Positions 9,669 to 21,138 of a stretch of DNA of 64,000 nucleotides are shown piece after piece. The DNA is from Acidobacteriaceae bacterium (lineage in GTDB: Bacteria; Acidobacteriota; Terriglobia; Terriglobales; Acidobacteriaceae): NCBI GenBank assembly GCA_025350325.1, contig JANXYB010000046.1, positions 1-64,000 of the forward strand. The letters run 5' to 3'. Below the pieces are notes generated by a model that had not been told where the DNA came from, made no database searches, and worked only from the letters and a program-made list of their open reading frames with translations. Numbering within the stretch: position 1 is the stretch's first letter; every line of letters starts with the position of its first letter. Both the position numbers and the translations under genes were made by a program.

Positions 9669-11297
9669 TTGATGCGCTTTACGAAATCTTTCTTTACTCT
9701 TCTTCTTACGGCTCTGGCCATCGCCGGACCCCGTGCGCGCTGCCAAGCGATCCCAACCGGAACTCAGAGCGCCGACATTTTTGTGGACAGTGCCGCAGGT
9801 TCCGACATCAGTTCAAATGCGACCACCACGGGCACAAGTAGAGCGCCTCTGCAGACGATCCAGGCTGCGGTCAGCTTGGCCAACGCGAGAAACACGCAGA
9901 ATCTCGCGACCAGAATCGTAGTGAACCCCGGTGTGTATCGTGAATCGCTCGATATTACTGGAGGGCAGACGACTGCTCCTTTGACAATCGAAGCCGCCAC
10001 CACCGGTTCTACAGTCATTTCAGGGTCTGACCTGCTGACAGGTTGGAGGTATGACGGAAATGGGATCTATTCTCACTCGTGGACTTATAACTTCGGAACC
10101 TGCGCGGTGCCGAATGGCTGGCCATCGTTTGGTACCATCGGTCGCCGCACTGAAATGATTTTCGTGAACGGTACGCCCCTGACGCAGGTTTTGTCGCAGT
10201 CGGCCGTCACTACGAAAAGCTTCTACGTTAACGAATCGGGCAACGTGATTTACATGAAGCCGCCGACCGGGACAAACATGTCAACCGCGAAAGTGGAGAC
10301 TGCGGTGCGTCCGGTGATTCTCAGTATCTCGGGGCGCAGCAACGTTGTTTTGCGCGGCGTAGTGCTCGAACACGCCAGGACCTGTGTTAATAAGAGTGGG
10401 TCGATCATAACGGGTGGTTCGAATATCATGGTTGATCATGTTCAGGCTGTCTGGAATAACTGGGGTGGCTTGCTGATTTCCGGGAGCACTAATGTGACAG
10501 TTCAGAATTCCGTATTCAGCTATAACGGCGGAGTGGGTTTCCTCGGCAACAGGATTGTCAATGCGCTCTTAAGTTACGACAAGAGCGACTATAACAACTG
10601 GCGAGGTGCACAGGCTCACTTCTACAATTGGGGAATGGGCGGCACTAAGCTGATGTATAGCCGCAATACTACTGTAGAAAATCTGCACGCTTACGGAAAT
10701 CAGGCACAGGGCCTTTGGTTCGATACCGACAACAAGAACGTCACAATCAATAATGTTTCGCTTGGCGGCAATACACTGTCTGCACTACAGCTTGAGGCCA
10801 ACGAAGGACCCATAGTTCTCGAGAATAGCCACCTATGCAACAGCGGAATGGGTGTAACTGTACTCAACAACGCGAAACTCACGATTAGAAACAACGTCTT
10901 TTACGACAATGGAGCCACGGGGCAGCAGTATGACGCGCAGATATTTATCGCCGGCAGATCAGGAGGCCATGCAATCAATGACTGGCAGACTGGACAGTAT
11001 TATGACCTCTTTACCAGAGATACGGTTTTGAGCGGAAATGTCTTTGAGGATGCTCGGTCTGGACAGAAAGTGTTTGGTACTTATCTAAGCGGCGCCGACT
11101 GGGCACTCTTTGCAAACACTCTTAATTCCAGTTCTAACCACTGGCATGATCCGGTCACCTCTGCCGCGTGGAAAATGCCGATGGGAAAAAACGCGACATT
11201 TACGGGCTGGAAAAGTGCCGTTGGTACCGACTACACCTCCGTCTGGGCTTCGCCGTCAACATCGCCTGCCGCAGGCTGTGCTGTTGCTGCTCAATGA
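9669..11297 (+). CDS. Right-handed parallel beta-helix repeat secreted protein (paralog 1)
   Basis: Signal peptide; NVTVQNSVFSYNGGVGF, NNWRGAQAHFYNWGMGGTK, GLWFDTDNKNVTINN helix rungs. Confidence 0.85.
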   Translation: MMRFTKSFFTLLLTALAIAGPRARCQAIPTGTQSADIFVDSAAGSDISSNATTTGTSRAPLQTIQAAVSLANARNTQNLATRIVVNPGVYRESLDITGGQTTAPLTIEAATTGSTVISGSDLLTGWRYDGNGIYSHSWTYNFGTCAVPNGWPSFGTIGRRTEMIFVNGTPLTQVLSQSAVTTKSFYVNESGNVIYMKPPTGTNMSTAKVETAVRPVILSISGRSNVVLRGVVLEHARTCVNKSGSIITGGSNIMVDHVQAVWNNWGGLLISGSTNVTVQNSVFSYNGGVGFLGNRIVNALLSYDKSDYNNWRGAQAHFYNWGMGGTKLMYSRNTTVENLHAYGNQAQGLWFDTDNKNVTINNVSLGGNTLSALQLEANEGPIVLENSHLCNSGMGVTVLNNAKLTIRNNVFYDNGATGQQYDAQIFIAGRSGGHAINDWQTGQYYDLFTRDTVLSGNVFEDARSGQKVFGTYLSGADWALFANTLNSSSNHWHDPVTSAAWKMPMGKNATFTGWKSAVGTDYTSVWASPSTSPAAGCAVAAQ

Positions 11298-11393
11298 GAC
11301 CAATGACAAGTTCATAACTTTATTACGCGATCCGGCGGTAACTAACCGAGCACTAACATAAGTAGCAACAGACCAACTTACATAGCCACCAAG

Positions 11394-11423
11394 GATGGTA
11401 CTTACATCTTTGGTGGCTTTTTC
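11394..11423 (+). terminator. Rho-independent terminator after beta-helix gene 1
   Basis: AGCCACCAAGGATG-gtactta-CATCTTTGGTGGCT (13/14 paired) followed by TTTT. Confidence 0.8.
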
Positions 11424-11847
11424 ATTGCTGTGGCTACGACCTATAGTGCGCAATGTATAAAAGACTTAAATCGAAAAGAGTTAATTCTTCCGCTGCCTTT
11501 CCAATCAAAATCAGGTAACACAAAGGTAACTTGTAGGTGACCTAGGTAATGACCCATTTGGGTGACCTTCGTTACATCTTTTTGCTAGTATTACGTACAA
11601 GATCCTTAGAGAAACCAACAAGAAAAGGCCGACAAGTTTTGTGCGGCCTTCATAACTTCCCCGTTCTTTGGGGTTGCCGTACACCCTCGCCCGCTGTGTT
11701 GTTTTGAGCTTGCGCCAGAAGTGGGACCCGATCGGTTGCCCTCTGACATGCCAGCTTGAGACCCGGTTAACACAGGGCGTTAGCGCTCGAGATTCCGGCC
11801 ACGCAGTTAGGCGACAGATTTTTACCCGTTATTTTTTGAGGTTTGAA

Positions 11848-13761
11848 ATGCATCAAGCGAAAGTCACCGTTGCTATCTTTCTTGCGGCCCTTGCGGTTAA
11901 CGGACCGCGTGCGCACTCCCAAGCGAACGTAATTGAAAATCAGACCACCTCGGTTTATGTAGACGGGCTCAAAGGATCAGATTCAAATTCAGGCGCCATT
12001 TTATCTCCTTTTAAAACCATTCACGCGGCAGTAAGCAAGGCCAATTCAAACAATCAGAAGCGCATTGGGACCAAGGTCATTGTCAACGCCGGAGTCTATC
12101 GCGAGACCGTATATATCTATCCTGTTTCGAATCAATCCAGCGTACCAATCACAGTCCAAGCAGCCATGAACGGTACTGCCATCATTGCCGCGTCGGATGT
12201 TTTAAAAAACTGGGTAGCTGACTCTGCTAACTCTAGTGTCTATTCCACGCCTTGGACGCCGCAGGCCGGAACCTGCAGTCTGCCGGCTGGTTGGCCCTCC
12301 AATTTTGCGCCTATCGCATTGCGTACTGAAATGATCTATCTGAATGGCACTCCACTTACGCAGGTCGTGTCGTATTCGCAGCTTAAGCCAGGCACATTCT
12401 ATGCGGCCTACGGTTCGGTTCATATCTGGCCCGGGCATAGCACCGACATGCAAACGGCGGTCGTTGAAGCGGCCAATCGCTCAAAAACTTTGAGCGTTGT
12501 GGGGCGCACGAACGTTGTACTTCGCGGTCTGGTGTTTCGCCACGCTGCTAACTGCATGAATACCAGCGGGGCAACAATCTCATCGAGTTCCAATGTGCTC
12601 GTTGACTCAGTGCAGGCACTCTGGAATAACTGGGGTGGTTTAGGTATCTTCTCAAGCACTAATGTTACATTGCAAAATTCGATTGCCAGTCACAATGGCG
12701 GAGTGGGTTTCCAAGCCAATCGCGACCAATATCTGCTTCTCGATTTCAATGAAAGCGATTACAACAATTGGCGAGGGGCGCAAGCAGCATTTTACGAGTG
12801 GGGCATGGGCGGCACTAAAATGTTTCAAATGCGCACGACCATTGTGCAGAACCACTTCTCGTATAACAACCAGGCTGAGGGTCTCTGGTTCGACACGGAT
12901 AATAAAAACATCCTAATCAACAATGCGACGCTTTCAGGTAACGTAACAGCGGCACTCCAAATCGAAAGAAATGAGGGTCCAGTTACTCTTGAAAATAGCC
13001 ACCTATGCTCAAGTGGCGTGGGCGTTAACCTGCTAACAAGCGAACAAGTAAAAATCGTCAACAACAGCTTTTATAACAATGGTGGCACAAACAAATATCA
13101 AGCCCAGATATACCTCGCCGGACAGACCGGCGGTAAGTCGATAACTGATTGGCAGACAGGCCAGACCTATGACCTGGTCACCAAAGGCTTGGTCATGACA
13201 GGCAATACATTTGCAGATGCGACCATAGGTCAGAATGTTTTCGGGACTTATTTGAGTGGCAATGACTGGTCAAGCTTTGCCAACACGCTCAGTGCGAGCA
13301 GTAATCGCTGGTTCGATCCCAACACTACCAATTCGTTCAAAGTAGTGAACGGAAAATTCGTCAACCTGACCGGTTGGCAAACTGCAACCGGGACGGACTA
13401 CTCATCCACATGGTCGGCTGCCGCGTCATCGCTCGCTGCGGCATGCGCTGCGCCGGTGCCATCCTTCGCCGATTTCAACATCAACGTTAACAGTGGCAAC
13501 TACATTATGAAGTCCGGGATAGCAGTAGCGACTGTACGCGTCAATTCATTTGGAGCAGGCGCTGTATCGCTCAGTGCTACGGGCATGCCGTCTGGCGTAA
13601 GTGCATCCATTGGCAATCCAACACTGACAAGCGGAGTCGCCACATTGACGCTGTCGGCTACAAAGTATGCAGCTAATAGCATCGTCCCTATTACGCTTTG
13701 GGCCGTAAGTAATGGCCAGGTGCACAGCGTTACGTTCAGCGTTCACGTGGTTCCGCTATAA
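11848..13761 (+). CDS. Right-handed parallel beta-helix repeat secreted protein (paralog 2) with extra C-terminal Ig-like domain
   Basis: Start at MHQAKVTVAIFLAALAVNGPRAHSQ within the longer ORF 11668..13761; same motifs as paralog 1 (NNWRGAQAAFYEWGMGGTK, GLWFDTDNKNI). Confidence 0.85.
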   Translation: MHQAKVTVAIFLAALAVNGPRAHSQANVIENQTTSVYVDGLKGSDSNSGAILSPFKTIHAAVSKANSNNQKRIGTKVIVNAGVYRETVYIYPVSNQSSVPITVQAAMNGTAIIAASDVLKNWVADSANSSVYSTPWTPQAGTCSLPAGWPSNFAPIALRTEMIYLNGTPLTQVVSYSQLKPGTFYAAYGSVHIWPGHSTDMQTAVVEAANRSKTLSVVGRTNVVLRGLVFRHAANCMNTSGATISSSSNVLVDSVQALWNNWGGLGIFSSTNVTLQNSIASHNGGVGFQANRDQYLLLDFNESDYNNWRGAQAAFYEWGMGGTKMFQMRTTIVQNHFSYNNQAEGLWFDTDNKNILINNATLSGNVTAALQIERNEGPVTLENSHLCSSGVGVNLLTSEQVKIVNNSFYNNGGTNKYQAQIYLAGQTGGKSITDWQTGQTYDLVTKGLVMTGNTFADATIGQNVFGTYLSGNDWSSFANTLSASSNRWFDPNTTNSFKVVNGKFVNLTGWQTATGTDYSSTWSAAASSLAAACAAPVPSFADFNINVNSGNYIMKSGIAVATVRVNSFGAGAVSLSATGMPSGVSASIGNPTLTSGVATLTLSATKYAANSIVPITLWAVSNGQVHSVTFSVHVVPL

Positions 13762-13810
13762 ACAAAACCAGGTTGTAGCCACCACGGCAAGCAGGCAAAG
13801 AAAACAACGA

Positions 13811-13840
13811 GGGCTTCAGAGGCAATTTCCTCTGAAGCCC
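13811..13840. terminator. Perfect 12-bp inverted repeat, probable terminator
   Basis: GGGCTTCAGAGG-caattt-CCTCTGAAGCCC just after the stop at 13761; no clear T-run on the + strand. Confidence 0.5.
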
Positions 13841-13956
13841 TACCTGCTGTATGGATGGTTGGCAAATGTTATCATTTTCCGAATGATAAGGTTGATAACT
13901 TACTGCTCGCTTCGTGGGAATGCGCGATATTGTCAGTGTCGTTGGAAGGTTCGGAT

Positions 13957-15165
13957 TTGAAAGTTCTTTTATCTGCCTATGCGTGCGAACCAAACAAGGG
14001 TTCAGAGCCAGGCGTCGGCTGGAATTGGACGCAGGCTCTGCTGCGCAGAGGCTTCGCTCTTCACGTCATTACGCGGAGCAACAATCGCCAAAGCATTGAA
14101 AAGGAGTCGGCGTCTCAAGGTTCAAGCGTAACTTTTTCTTATTACGATTTGCCCGGCTGGGCACGTGCTTGGAAGTACTGGCCGGGAGGAATTTATCTGT
14201 ACTATCTGCTCTGGCAGATAGGCGCTTACCGGCTTGCGAAAAGACTTCACCGGCTACAAAACTTCGATCTTGTTCATCACGTAACGTTCGCTTCATACCG
14301 TCAACCGTCTTTTATGGGCGGTCTGGGCATACCGTTCATCTTTGGCCCGGTCGGCGGCGGCGAAACAATGCCGAAGAGTTTTCATAAAGGAATTCCGCTG
14401 AGTGGTCGTGTCGCCGAAATGGTGCGCGATTTCGGAAGCTCTCTCGTCGCGATTGATCCATTGATGAGATTAACGTTTTCGAGTGCGCGAATCATCGCTT
14501 GCACAACCAGCGATACGCTCGCAAGAATTCCGCGCCGTTATCACAATAAATGCATTGTGCAGCCTACGATTGGAATTAACGAATCGGAAATTGAGCCAGC
14601 TCGCCGCACATCTTTTCCGGTATCGCAATTTCTCTACGTCGGCCGTCTGCTCTATTGGAAGGGCCTACACTTGACCCTGCGCGCACTGGTCGAAGTGAGG
14701 CATTCCATTCCAGACGTGAAACTGAGAATTATCGGGGACGGAACTGATCGTGAATGGCTTAAGCAAGTCGCGCACGATGCAAATGTAGACGATGCGGTAG
14801 AGTGGATTCCTGCCAAGCCTCATCATGAAATTTGGCAGGAATATCGAATGAGCCTGGCCTTCGTGTTTCCTAGTTTGCACGACTCCGGAGGGATGGTTGT
14901 TTTGGAAGCCTTAGCGGCCGGTCTGCCAGTCATTTGTCTCGACCTGGGTGGGCCCGCAGCTATCGTTACGCCCAATTGCGGGGTTATTGTGCAGAGCCGA
15001 GTTGGAGATGAGGGCGCGGTAATAAAACAACTCGCGCAAGCCATGATTCATCTCGCGACCGATAGCGGCGAGAAAGAACGGCTCTCGGAAGGCGCTTTGT
15101 TGCGTGCCCGCGATACTACATGGGATCTGGCTGCGGATAGACTGTACCGCGCGCTCGGAACATGA
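13957..15165 (+). CDS. Glycosyltransferase, GT4/GT1 family
   Basis: LKVLLSAYACEPNKGSEPGVGWNW at N-terminus; FLYVGRLLYWKGLHLTLRAL and FPSLHDSGGMVVLEALAAGLPVICLDLGG. TTG at 13957 preceded by GGAAGG; the track ORF starts at 13855. Confidence 0.85.
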   Translation: MKVLLSAYACEPNKGSEPGVGWNWTQALLRRGFALHVITRSNNRQSIEKESASQGSSVTFSYYDLPGWARAWKYWPGGIYLYYLLWQIGAYRLAKRLHRLQNFDLVHHVTFASYRQPSFMGGLGIPFIFGPVGGGETMPKSFHKGIPLSGRVAEMVRDFGSSLVAIDPLMRLTFSSARIIACTTSDTLARIPRRYHNKCIVQPTIGINESEIEPARRTSFPVSQFLYVGRLLYWKGLHLTLRALVEVRHSIPDVKLRIIGDGTDREWLKQVAHDANVDDAVEWIPAKPHHEIWQEYRMSLAFVFPSLHDSGGMVVLEALAAGLPVICLDLGGPAAIVTPNCGVIVQSRVGDEGAVIKQLAQAMIHLATDSGEKERLSEGALLRARDTTWDLAADRLYRALGT

Positions 15166-15184
15166 TTAAGAATTGCGCTAAGCA

Positions 15185-15523
15185 TCACGCTACTGCGATG
15201 CACGAGCGCCCAGCTTCCGCTCCTATGGCTAATAATTGACTCATAGTGTCTTGCTTTTGGCGAGGCTGAGCCTTCAATGCCCAACGATCTTTCGGTTTGT
15301 CGGTAAGCTCCAAGCCGATGTCGTTACCGTCAGTGGTTTGCTCATGACTCCAGCCGGTCATCGAGGGCACCCACAAATCCGTATCCAGCGGATGAGGTCG
15401 CCGCTGACTTGGTCCCGCTAACGTGACCCGAAGGATGTTTGCAGCGTGCGGCTCGAGCACGATCGTTCTGCCATCCCGGGTCAGAACAAAGTTGCTGTCC
15501 TGAGCCCGAGCCGCGAAGCTCAA
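15185..15523 (-). pseudogene. Possible N-terminal fragment of a GH31-like alpha-glucosidase/xylosidase
   Basis: Minus-frame LLSFAARAQDSNFVLTRDGRTIVLEPHAANILRVTLA...SMTGWSHEQTTDGND; truncated, no catalytic domain. Confidence 0.45.
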
Positions 15524-15673
15524 GAGATGCTCGATTTCTGCGGGGCGCATAACATCACCTCCGACGTGGAAATGATTGCGATCCAACAAGTCAACGAGGC
15601 GTATGAGAGACTCCTCAAGGCCGACGTGAAATACCGCTTCTCAATCGATATGACTTCTCTCAAGTCTGAGTAA
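15509..15673 (+). pseudogene. C-terminal fragment of a zinc-dependent alcohol dehydrogenase
   Basis: SREAQEMLDFCGAHNITSDVEMIAIQQVNEAYERLLKADVKYRFSIDMTSLKSE resembles the C-terminus of YahK/CAD-type ADHs; the rest is absent. Confidence 0.7.
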
Positions 15674-16995
<1,322 letters not shown>

Positions 16996-17529
16996 TCCAA
17001 AACTTGACTTATCACTTCTTCGTTGCAGCCGATAACTTCACGACGTCAGTTATGAAGCAAATTGCCCTGTATGGCCAGATGAATCAAGACGGCCGAGATG
17101 AGTAAAGACGCAACCTGGTTCTGGCGACAGGCATAGTCTTGTCTTCACGGGTGTTACTAACTTACTTCACCGGATGGGATGAAACAGTTCCTACCTTCAA
17201 CTGCGCCAGTGTTTGCGTGAATCGAAACGCCAGGCTGGACCTGCTTCCGAGATGCCCGCCACGTAAGCATTTGGATACCTCGCGAGGTTGTAAGTATTTA
17301 ATTCGCCAAAGTAGCTTTGAGGTCATTGCCATCTCAGTTGAATTTGCGTAATGTTCATCTATACAAATCGTTGAGTAAGCGCACACGATTCGTTTTCCCC
17401 GTACCGAATGATTGTCGAAAGCATGTACCGAACGAAATGCGGGCTTGGAGGTTAGCTTAGCCGTCAGCTTAGCCGTCACCACCCGATTAGCGGCGTTCGG
17501 GATATCCCGCCCCTACAAGGAAGTCACCT

Positions 17530-17968
17530 ATGCCCACAAGAACGCGCAGCATTTTGCCGACCATTCTCATTGTGCGTTGCTTGTGCAGGCGGCGCAGTCT
17601 TGCCAAGCCGAGCCGCGACGCCAAGCCGCTCTAACCGGGCTTGGTCCGAATTCAAAGACCACTCTCGTCGTCGCTACACTGGTAACCGCCGTGGCCTTGA
17701 TTGGCTTGGGGGTCTACTTCGGCATCCGCCACGCCCACATGCTCAAAGGCTGCGTTGCCGACGCACCTGACGGTTTGGAATTGCAAACGCAAGACAGCCA
17801 GAACCTTCATCTGTTGGGAGCTACCTCTAATATAAAGCCCGGCAATCGGGTAAAGTCAGCGGATCAAAGAAGAAAACGGTTAAGGGAATCAGCGACCGGC
17901 CAAGCTTCGTCGTAGAAAAGCTCGACAAGGATTATGGTGCCTGCTCAACGGCCGGCCCGCGATCATGA
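17530..17968 (+). pseudogene. Small secreted/membrane protein remnant with a 1-nt frameshift
   Basis: LVVATLVTAVALIGLGVYFGIRHAHMLKGCVADAPDGLELQTQDSQNLHLLGATSNIKPGNRVK shifts frame near 17855 and continues KVSGSKKKTVKGISDRPSFVVEKLDKDYGAC. Confidence 0.55.
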
Positions 17969-18024
17969 GAGACCGCGGATGCAATCGATCCAATACGGCT
18001 TCATTTCAGATCTCAGGAGGGACC

Positions 18025-18414
18025 ATGCGACTTTCGCGTTTGATTCGATTTACGGCGCTCTTGTTGATTCCTGCGCTGCTGAGCAACGGTCTTGCCTTTG
18101 CGAGCAAAAAACCTGTAGATGCTTCTGTGGTGAAAGCGAAGTTGGAACAGCGCGGAGTCGGTCAAGGGGTTCGAGTCACTTTTGCAGACAATACTGAAGC
18201 AAAGGGAATGATCGTCAGCATCGGGGAGCAAAGCTTCGCACTCAGAACCAAAGGGGTCGACCTGCCGCGCGAAATTCAATATGCGCAGGTCACCGGCGTC
18301 CACAATAACAAACTCTCGACAGGCGCAAAAGTAGGCATCACGGTAGGGGTCGTCGGAGTGGCAATTCTCATCGTCGCGCTCGTTCTTCGATCCCAGATCT
18401 GGGGAAGGATCTGA
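18025..18414 (+). CDS. Small exported protein with C-terminal TM segment
   Basis: AGGAGG-gacc-ATG start; signal peptide MRLSRLIRFTALLLIPALLSNGLAFA; C-terminal VGITVGVVGVAILIVALVL. Confidence 0.6.
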   Translation: MRLSRLIRFTALLLIPALLSNGLAFASKKPVDASVVKAKLEQRGVGQGVRVTFADNTEAKGMIVSIGEQSFALRTKGVDLPREIQYAQVTGVHNNKLSTGAKVGITVGVVGVAILIVALVLRSQIWGRI

Positions 18415-18730
18415 TGTGCCTAATTTCCAGCCTCTTGCAAAGTCGCAGATGCATACAATTACCGACACATGGCGCACAATCGCTTCATCAGACTCGTGCT
18501 TCGACACTGATAGACAAGTGCAAAGGCACTGGTAACAAGTTCAAAGGACCCGTAACTTGTTTGTTTTCAGATTTCTGCGGATAACTCCTTTACTTTCAGA
18601 TTTTTGCGACGAGGCACTGCCCGCATCTCTCTCATACTAAGCCACTTCTATCCAGATACGGGGGGGAGGGGGTGGCCACGGAATCCGACCATTCCCAGTC
18701 GCCCACTGCGCCGTCACGCAGCAGGCACGC

Positions 18731-20134
18731 CTATCGCCCTAACAACGCCTCGGGCATCGGGTCTCGAACTTCACCATGTACTGAGGTCGAAGGCTCCGCC
18801 ACCTTCGCGGCGCTCTTCATCGGAAATTCGTACATCATCAGCAGCGTCGTGAACCACAGAGGGTCCATGCGCGCAAAAACTGATTCAGACAGATTGAAGA
18901 TGATAGCGGCAATCAACACCGCAAACCTCATTCGCTGAAAGCGGTCGGAATCTACCGCAGTACCAATGCGTTTCACGAAGCGCCCGCCATTCATGGTCAG
19001 CAATAAGAAGAGCAATCCCAACCCGATGAATCCCCCATCGAGATAGATATCGATGTAGCCGTTGTGGGCGTTGGGAATCACTTCATGCAAGGACTCGTTG
19101 AACGCGAGCCCACCTGGTCCACCCCAAAAATTCCAGTAACCTGAGCCGATCAGCGGGTTGACCGTGCCGAGCGTGATGTGACTCCAGATCTCCGTCCGTC
19201 CGGTAAACGTCGCATCGCGCCCCAGCGCCTCAAGCAGGGGCCCAATCACATCGCTGAACTGCTGCGAGAAGAAAAGCAGGATTGGCAGGGCTACTGCCCC
19301 GGTTAGAACAGCTCGACTGATCTTTTTCGAACTCAGCTTTTTGCCGCGCAAGAGCAGAACTGCGCTCACCATAAGGCAGAGCAAAGAAGTCTTACTCTGT
19401 GAAAGCCTTAACAGCCAAAAGCCCATCAGGAGCAGGATTACGAGATCCCAAGGGACAGATTTGATTTGCCGCAGACTGATCGAAGGCTGGCTCGCAAAAT
19501 AGTCCCACAGCAAGAAGAGAGAAAAAATCAGAACCATCTCACCCAGCGAGTTCTTCTGCGTAGTCACGCCGGTGAACATCATTTCACCGGTGCCGCTGTA
19601 TGAACGACCAAAATCCGGATAGTACCTGACGAACACAACCGATAACGGGATCAACAGGAACGCACTTCGTACGAACACGGCCCGCATCGCTCTAAGCGGA
19701 TTTTTCTCAGAAAAAATCACGCCGGCTACAAACACGAGCCCAAAATCTTTAACGATTCTTTTCGCGGAACCGCCAGGATCGGAAGACCACAAAATGCTGA
19801 TTGCAAAAAATAGGTAGAACAGCATGATCGCCGAATTGTTCGCGATGACTCTGCCCCATTTGATTGCGCGCCTGGTGGCCACGACGAACGCAGACACCAG
19901 TACAGCCAGGAAAAACAACTGATCGGCAACGCTATTCTGCAAGTCATTCGCGTTTTCGATTCCAAGGCTGACGGCATGACCTTGAAGCCAGCGCGAAGGC
20001 GGCCTCGATGCCAGGATCATCATCAGCAAAGTGGGAATCCAGATCGCCCAACTTACATCGCGTCTACGCGAGCAGTCACGGACGATTAGGTACGCGCTGA
20101 AGAGCAGCGAAAATGTAAGGGCAATAATCGGCAT
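18731..20134 (-). CDS. O-antigen ligase / Wzy-type polymerase family membrane protein
   Basis: Polytopic; FTGRTEIWSHI...PLIGSGYWNFWGG...HNGYIDIYLDGGFIGLGLLFLLL matches the Wzy_C pattern. Confidence 0.85.
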   Translation of the reverse strand: MPIIALTFSLLFSAYLIVRDCSRRRDVSWAIWIPTLLMMILASRPPSRWLQGHAVSLGIENANDLQNSVADQLFFLAVLVSAFVVATRRAIKWGRVIANNSAIMLFYLFFAISILWSSDPGGSAKRIVKDFGLVFVAGVIFSEKNPLRAMRAVFVRSAFLLIPLSVVFVRYYPDFGRSYSGTGEMMFTGVTTQKNSLGEMVLIFSLFLLWDYFASQPSISLRQIKSVPWDLVILLLMGFWLLRLSQSKTSLLCLMVSAVLLLRGKKLSSKKISRAVLTGAVALPILLFFSQQFSDVIGPLLEALGRDATFTGRTEIWSHITLGTVNPLIGSGYWNFWGGPGGLAFNESLHEVIPNAHNGYIDIYLDGGFIGLGLLFLLLTMNGGRFVKRIGTAVDSDRFQRMRFAVLIAAIIFNLSESVFARMDPLWFTTLLMMYEFPMKSAAKVAEPSTSVHGEVRDPMPEALLGR

Positions 20135-20154
20135 CGACTAATCCGAACCAGAAC

Positions 20155-21138
20155 TCAAGCGGATTTATTCCCCGGTAAATTCAGCTTCTGAAGGAATCGA
20201 GGCAGTTCTTCCCGGTCTACCCTCTTTGCCGATAGCGATTCACCCGTTTTGCTACTGATAGCGCGAGCAGGTAGGAACTCGAAACCGAGTCCATCCAACC
20301 CCCATCGCACCACCCTTGCTTCGACGCTGATTGTATCGTCAGGGCTCATTTCTTCTATGCCGGTTCTTTGTAACGTCATCAGAATTCCTGCCCCTAACGT
20401 CCACCGCTCGTCGGTAAGCAGATAAACTCCACTGATGCTTATGTCACCAACCAGGTAAGCTTGCGGAGCGCCGCCGGTCCAGTAATACCCTACTAATCCA
20501 GGCAGAGGATGCCGACTGCTGCGGCGCCTATTCTTAGGCGCATCCTCTGGGAAAATATAGTGAAACACGCGCGTTATCCACGGCCTTTTTTCGAGTTTTT
20601 GACCTTCGGCGTTTTCAGCGAGCCGTCCAATGGCAGCTTTTACTTGCTCAGGGGCAGCATTTGGATTGAAGTACGTATCATCGAGGGTGCAATAAAACTG
20701 TTCTTGCACGCTTTCAGTCAGTGACGAAACCGAATCGGCAGACGCAGGCGTTTGCCATGGTTGATGCAGGATCACTTCGGCATCGCATATTGTCAATTGG
20801 TCGCCATGCCTGAGCTGCGATGATTCGATCGAGCCACACGGCAAAGCGAGAGCGCTATCAGGCTGGCCTTTGATCGCTTCGCACTCATCCGCTGAGCAAT
20901 GAGGCACGGACTGAAGCACTCGATAGCGTTCATCGAGGTACACCAGGTCAAAGCGCGAAATACGATGATCCCTAGGGATACCCCGGAACGGACTGAGATA
21001 GAGGCCCGTGTCGGAAATGTTTGCGAGCTCGTTCACCAGCGAGGGTATGGTTTTGCTTGTGGTGTCGAACGAGATTACTCTTAATCCCACCAAAGTCTTG
21101 CGCGTCCGATTGCAGACGCAGAGCTTCGTAGTCCCCAT
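20155..21138 (-). CDS. PilZ-domain protein with DUF192-like N-terminus
   Basis: RRSSRHPLPGLVGYY (RxxxR) and VGDISISGVYLL (DxSxxG), the c-di-GMP-binding motifs of PilZ. Confidence 0.7.
   Translation of the reverse strand: MGTTKLCVCNRTRKTLVGLRVISFDTTSKTIPSLVNELANISDTGLYLSPFRGIPRDHRISRFDLVYLDERYRVLQSVPHCSADECEAIKGQPDSALALPCGSIESSQLRHGDQLTICDAEVILHQPWQTPASADSVSSLTESVQEQFYCTLDDTYFNPNAAPEQVKAAIGRLAENAEGQKLEKRPWITRVFHYIFPEDAPKNRRRSSRHPLPGLVGYYWTGGAPQAYLVGDISISGVYLLTDERWTLGAGILMTLQRTGIEEMSPDDTISVEARVVRWGLDGLGFEFLPARAISSKTGESLSAKRVDREELPRFLQKLNLPGNKSA

Noticed and set aside
9040-9672. 210-aa plus ORF before beta-helix gene 1
   Set aside because: No coding-like composition or motifs; treated as non-coding leader.
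9420-11850. Known c-di-GMP (GEMM) riboswitch in the beta-helix leaders
   Set aside because: I could not find the conserved GEMM core by eye; only uncharacterised shared motifs are reported.
17450-17480. Direct repeat agcttagccgtc x2
   Set aside because: Two 12-nt copies only; no spacing or array structure, not CRISPR-like.
18655-18680. G-rich run ggggggagggggtgg as a G-quadruplex
   Set aside because: Only two solid G-tracts; insufficient for a canonical quadruplex call.
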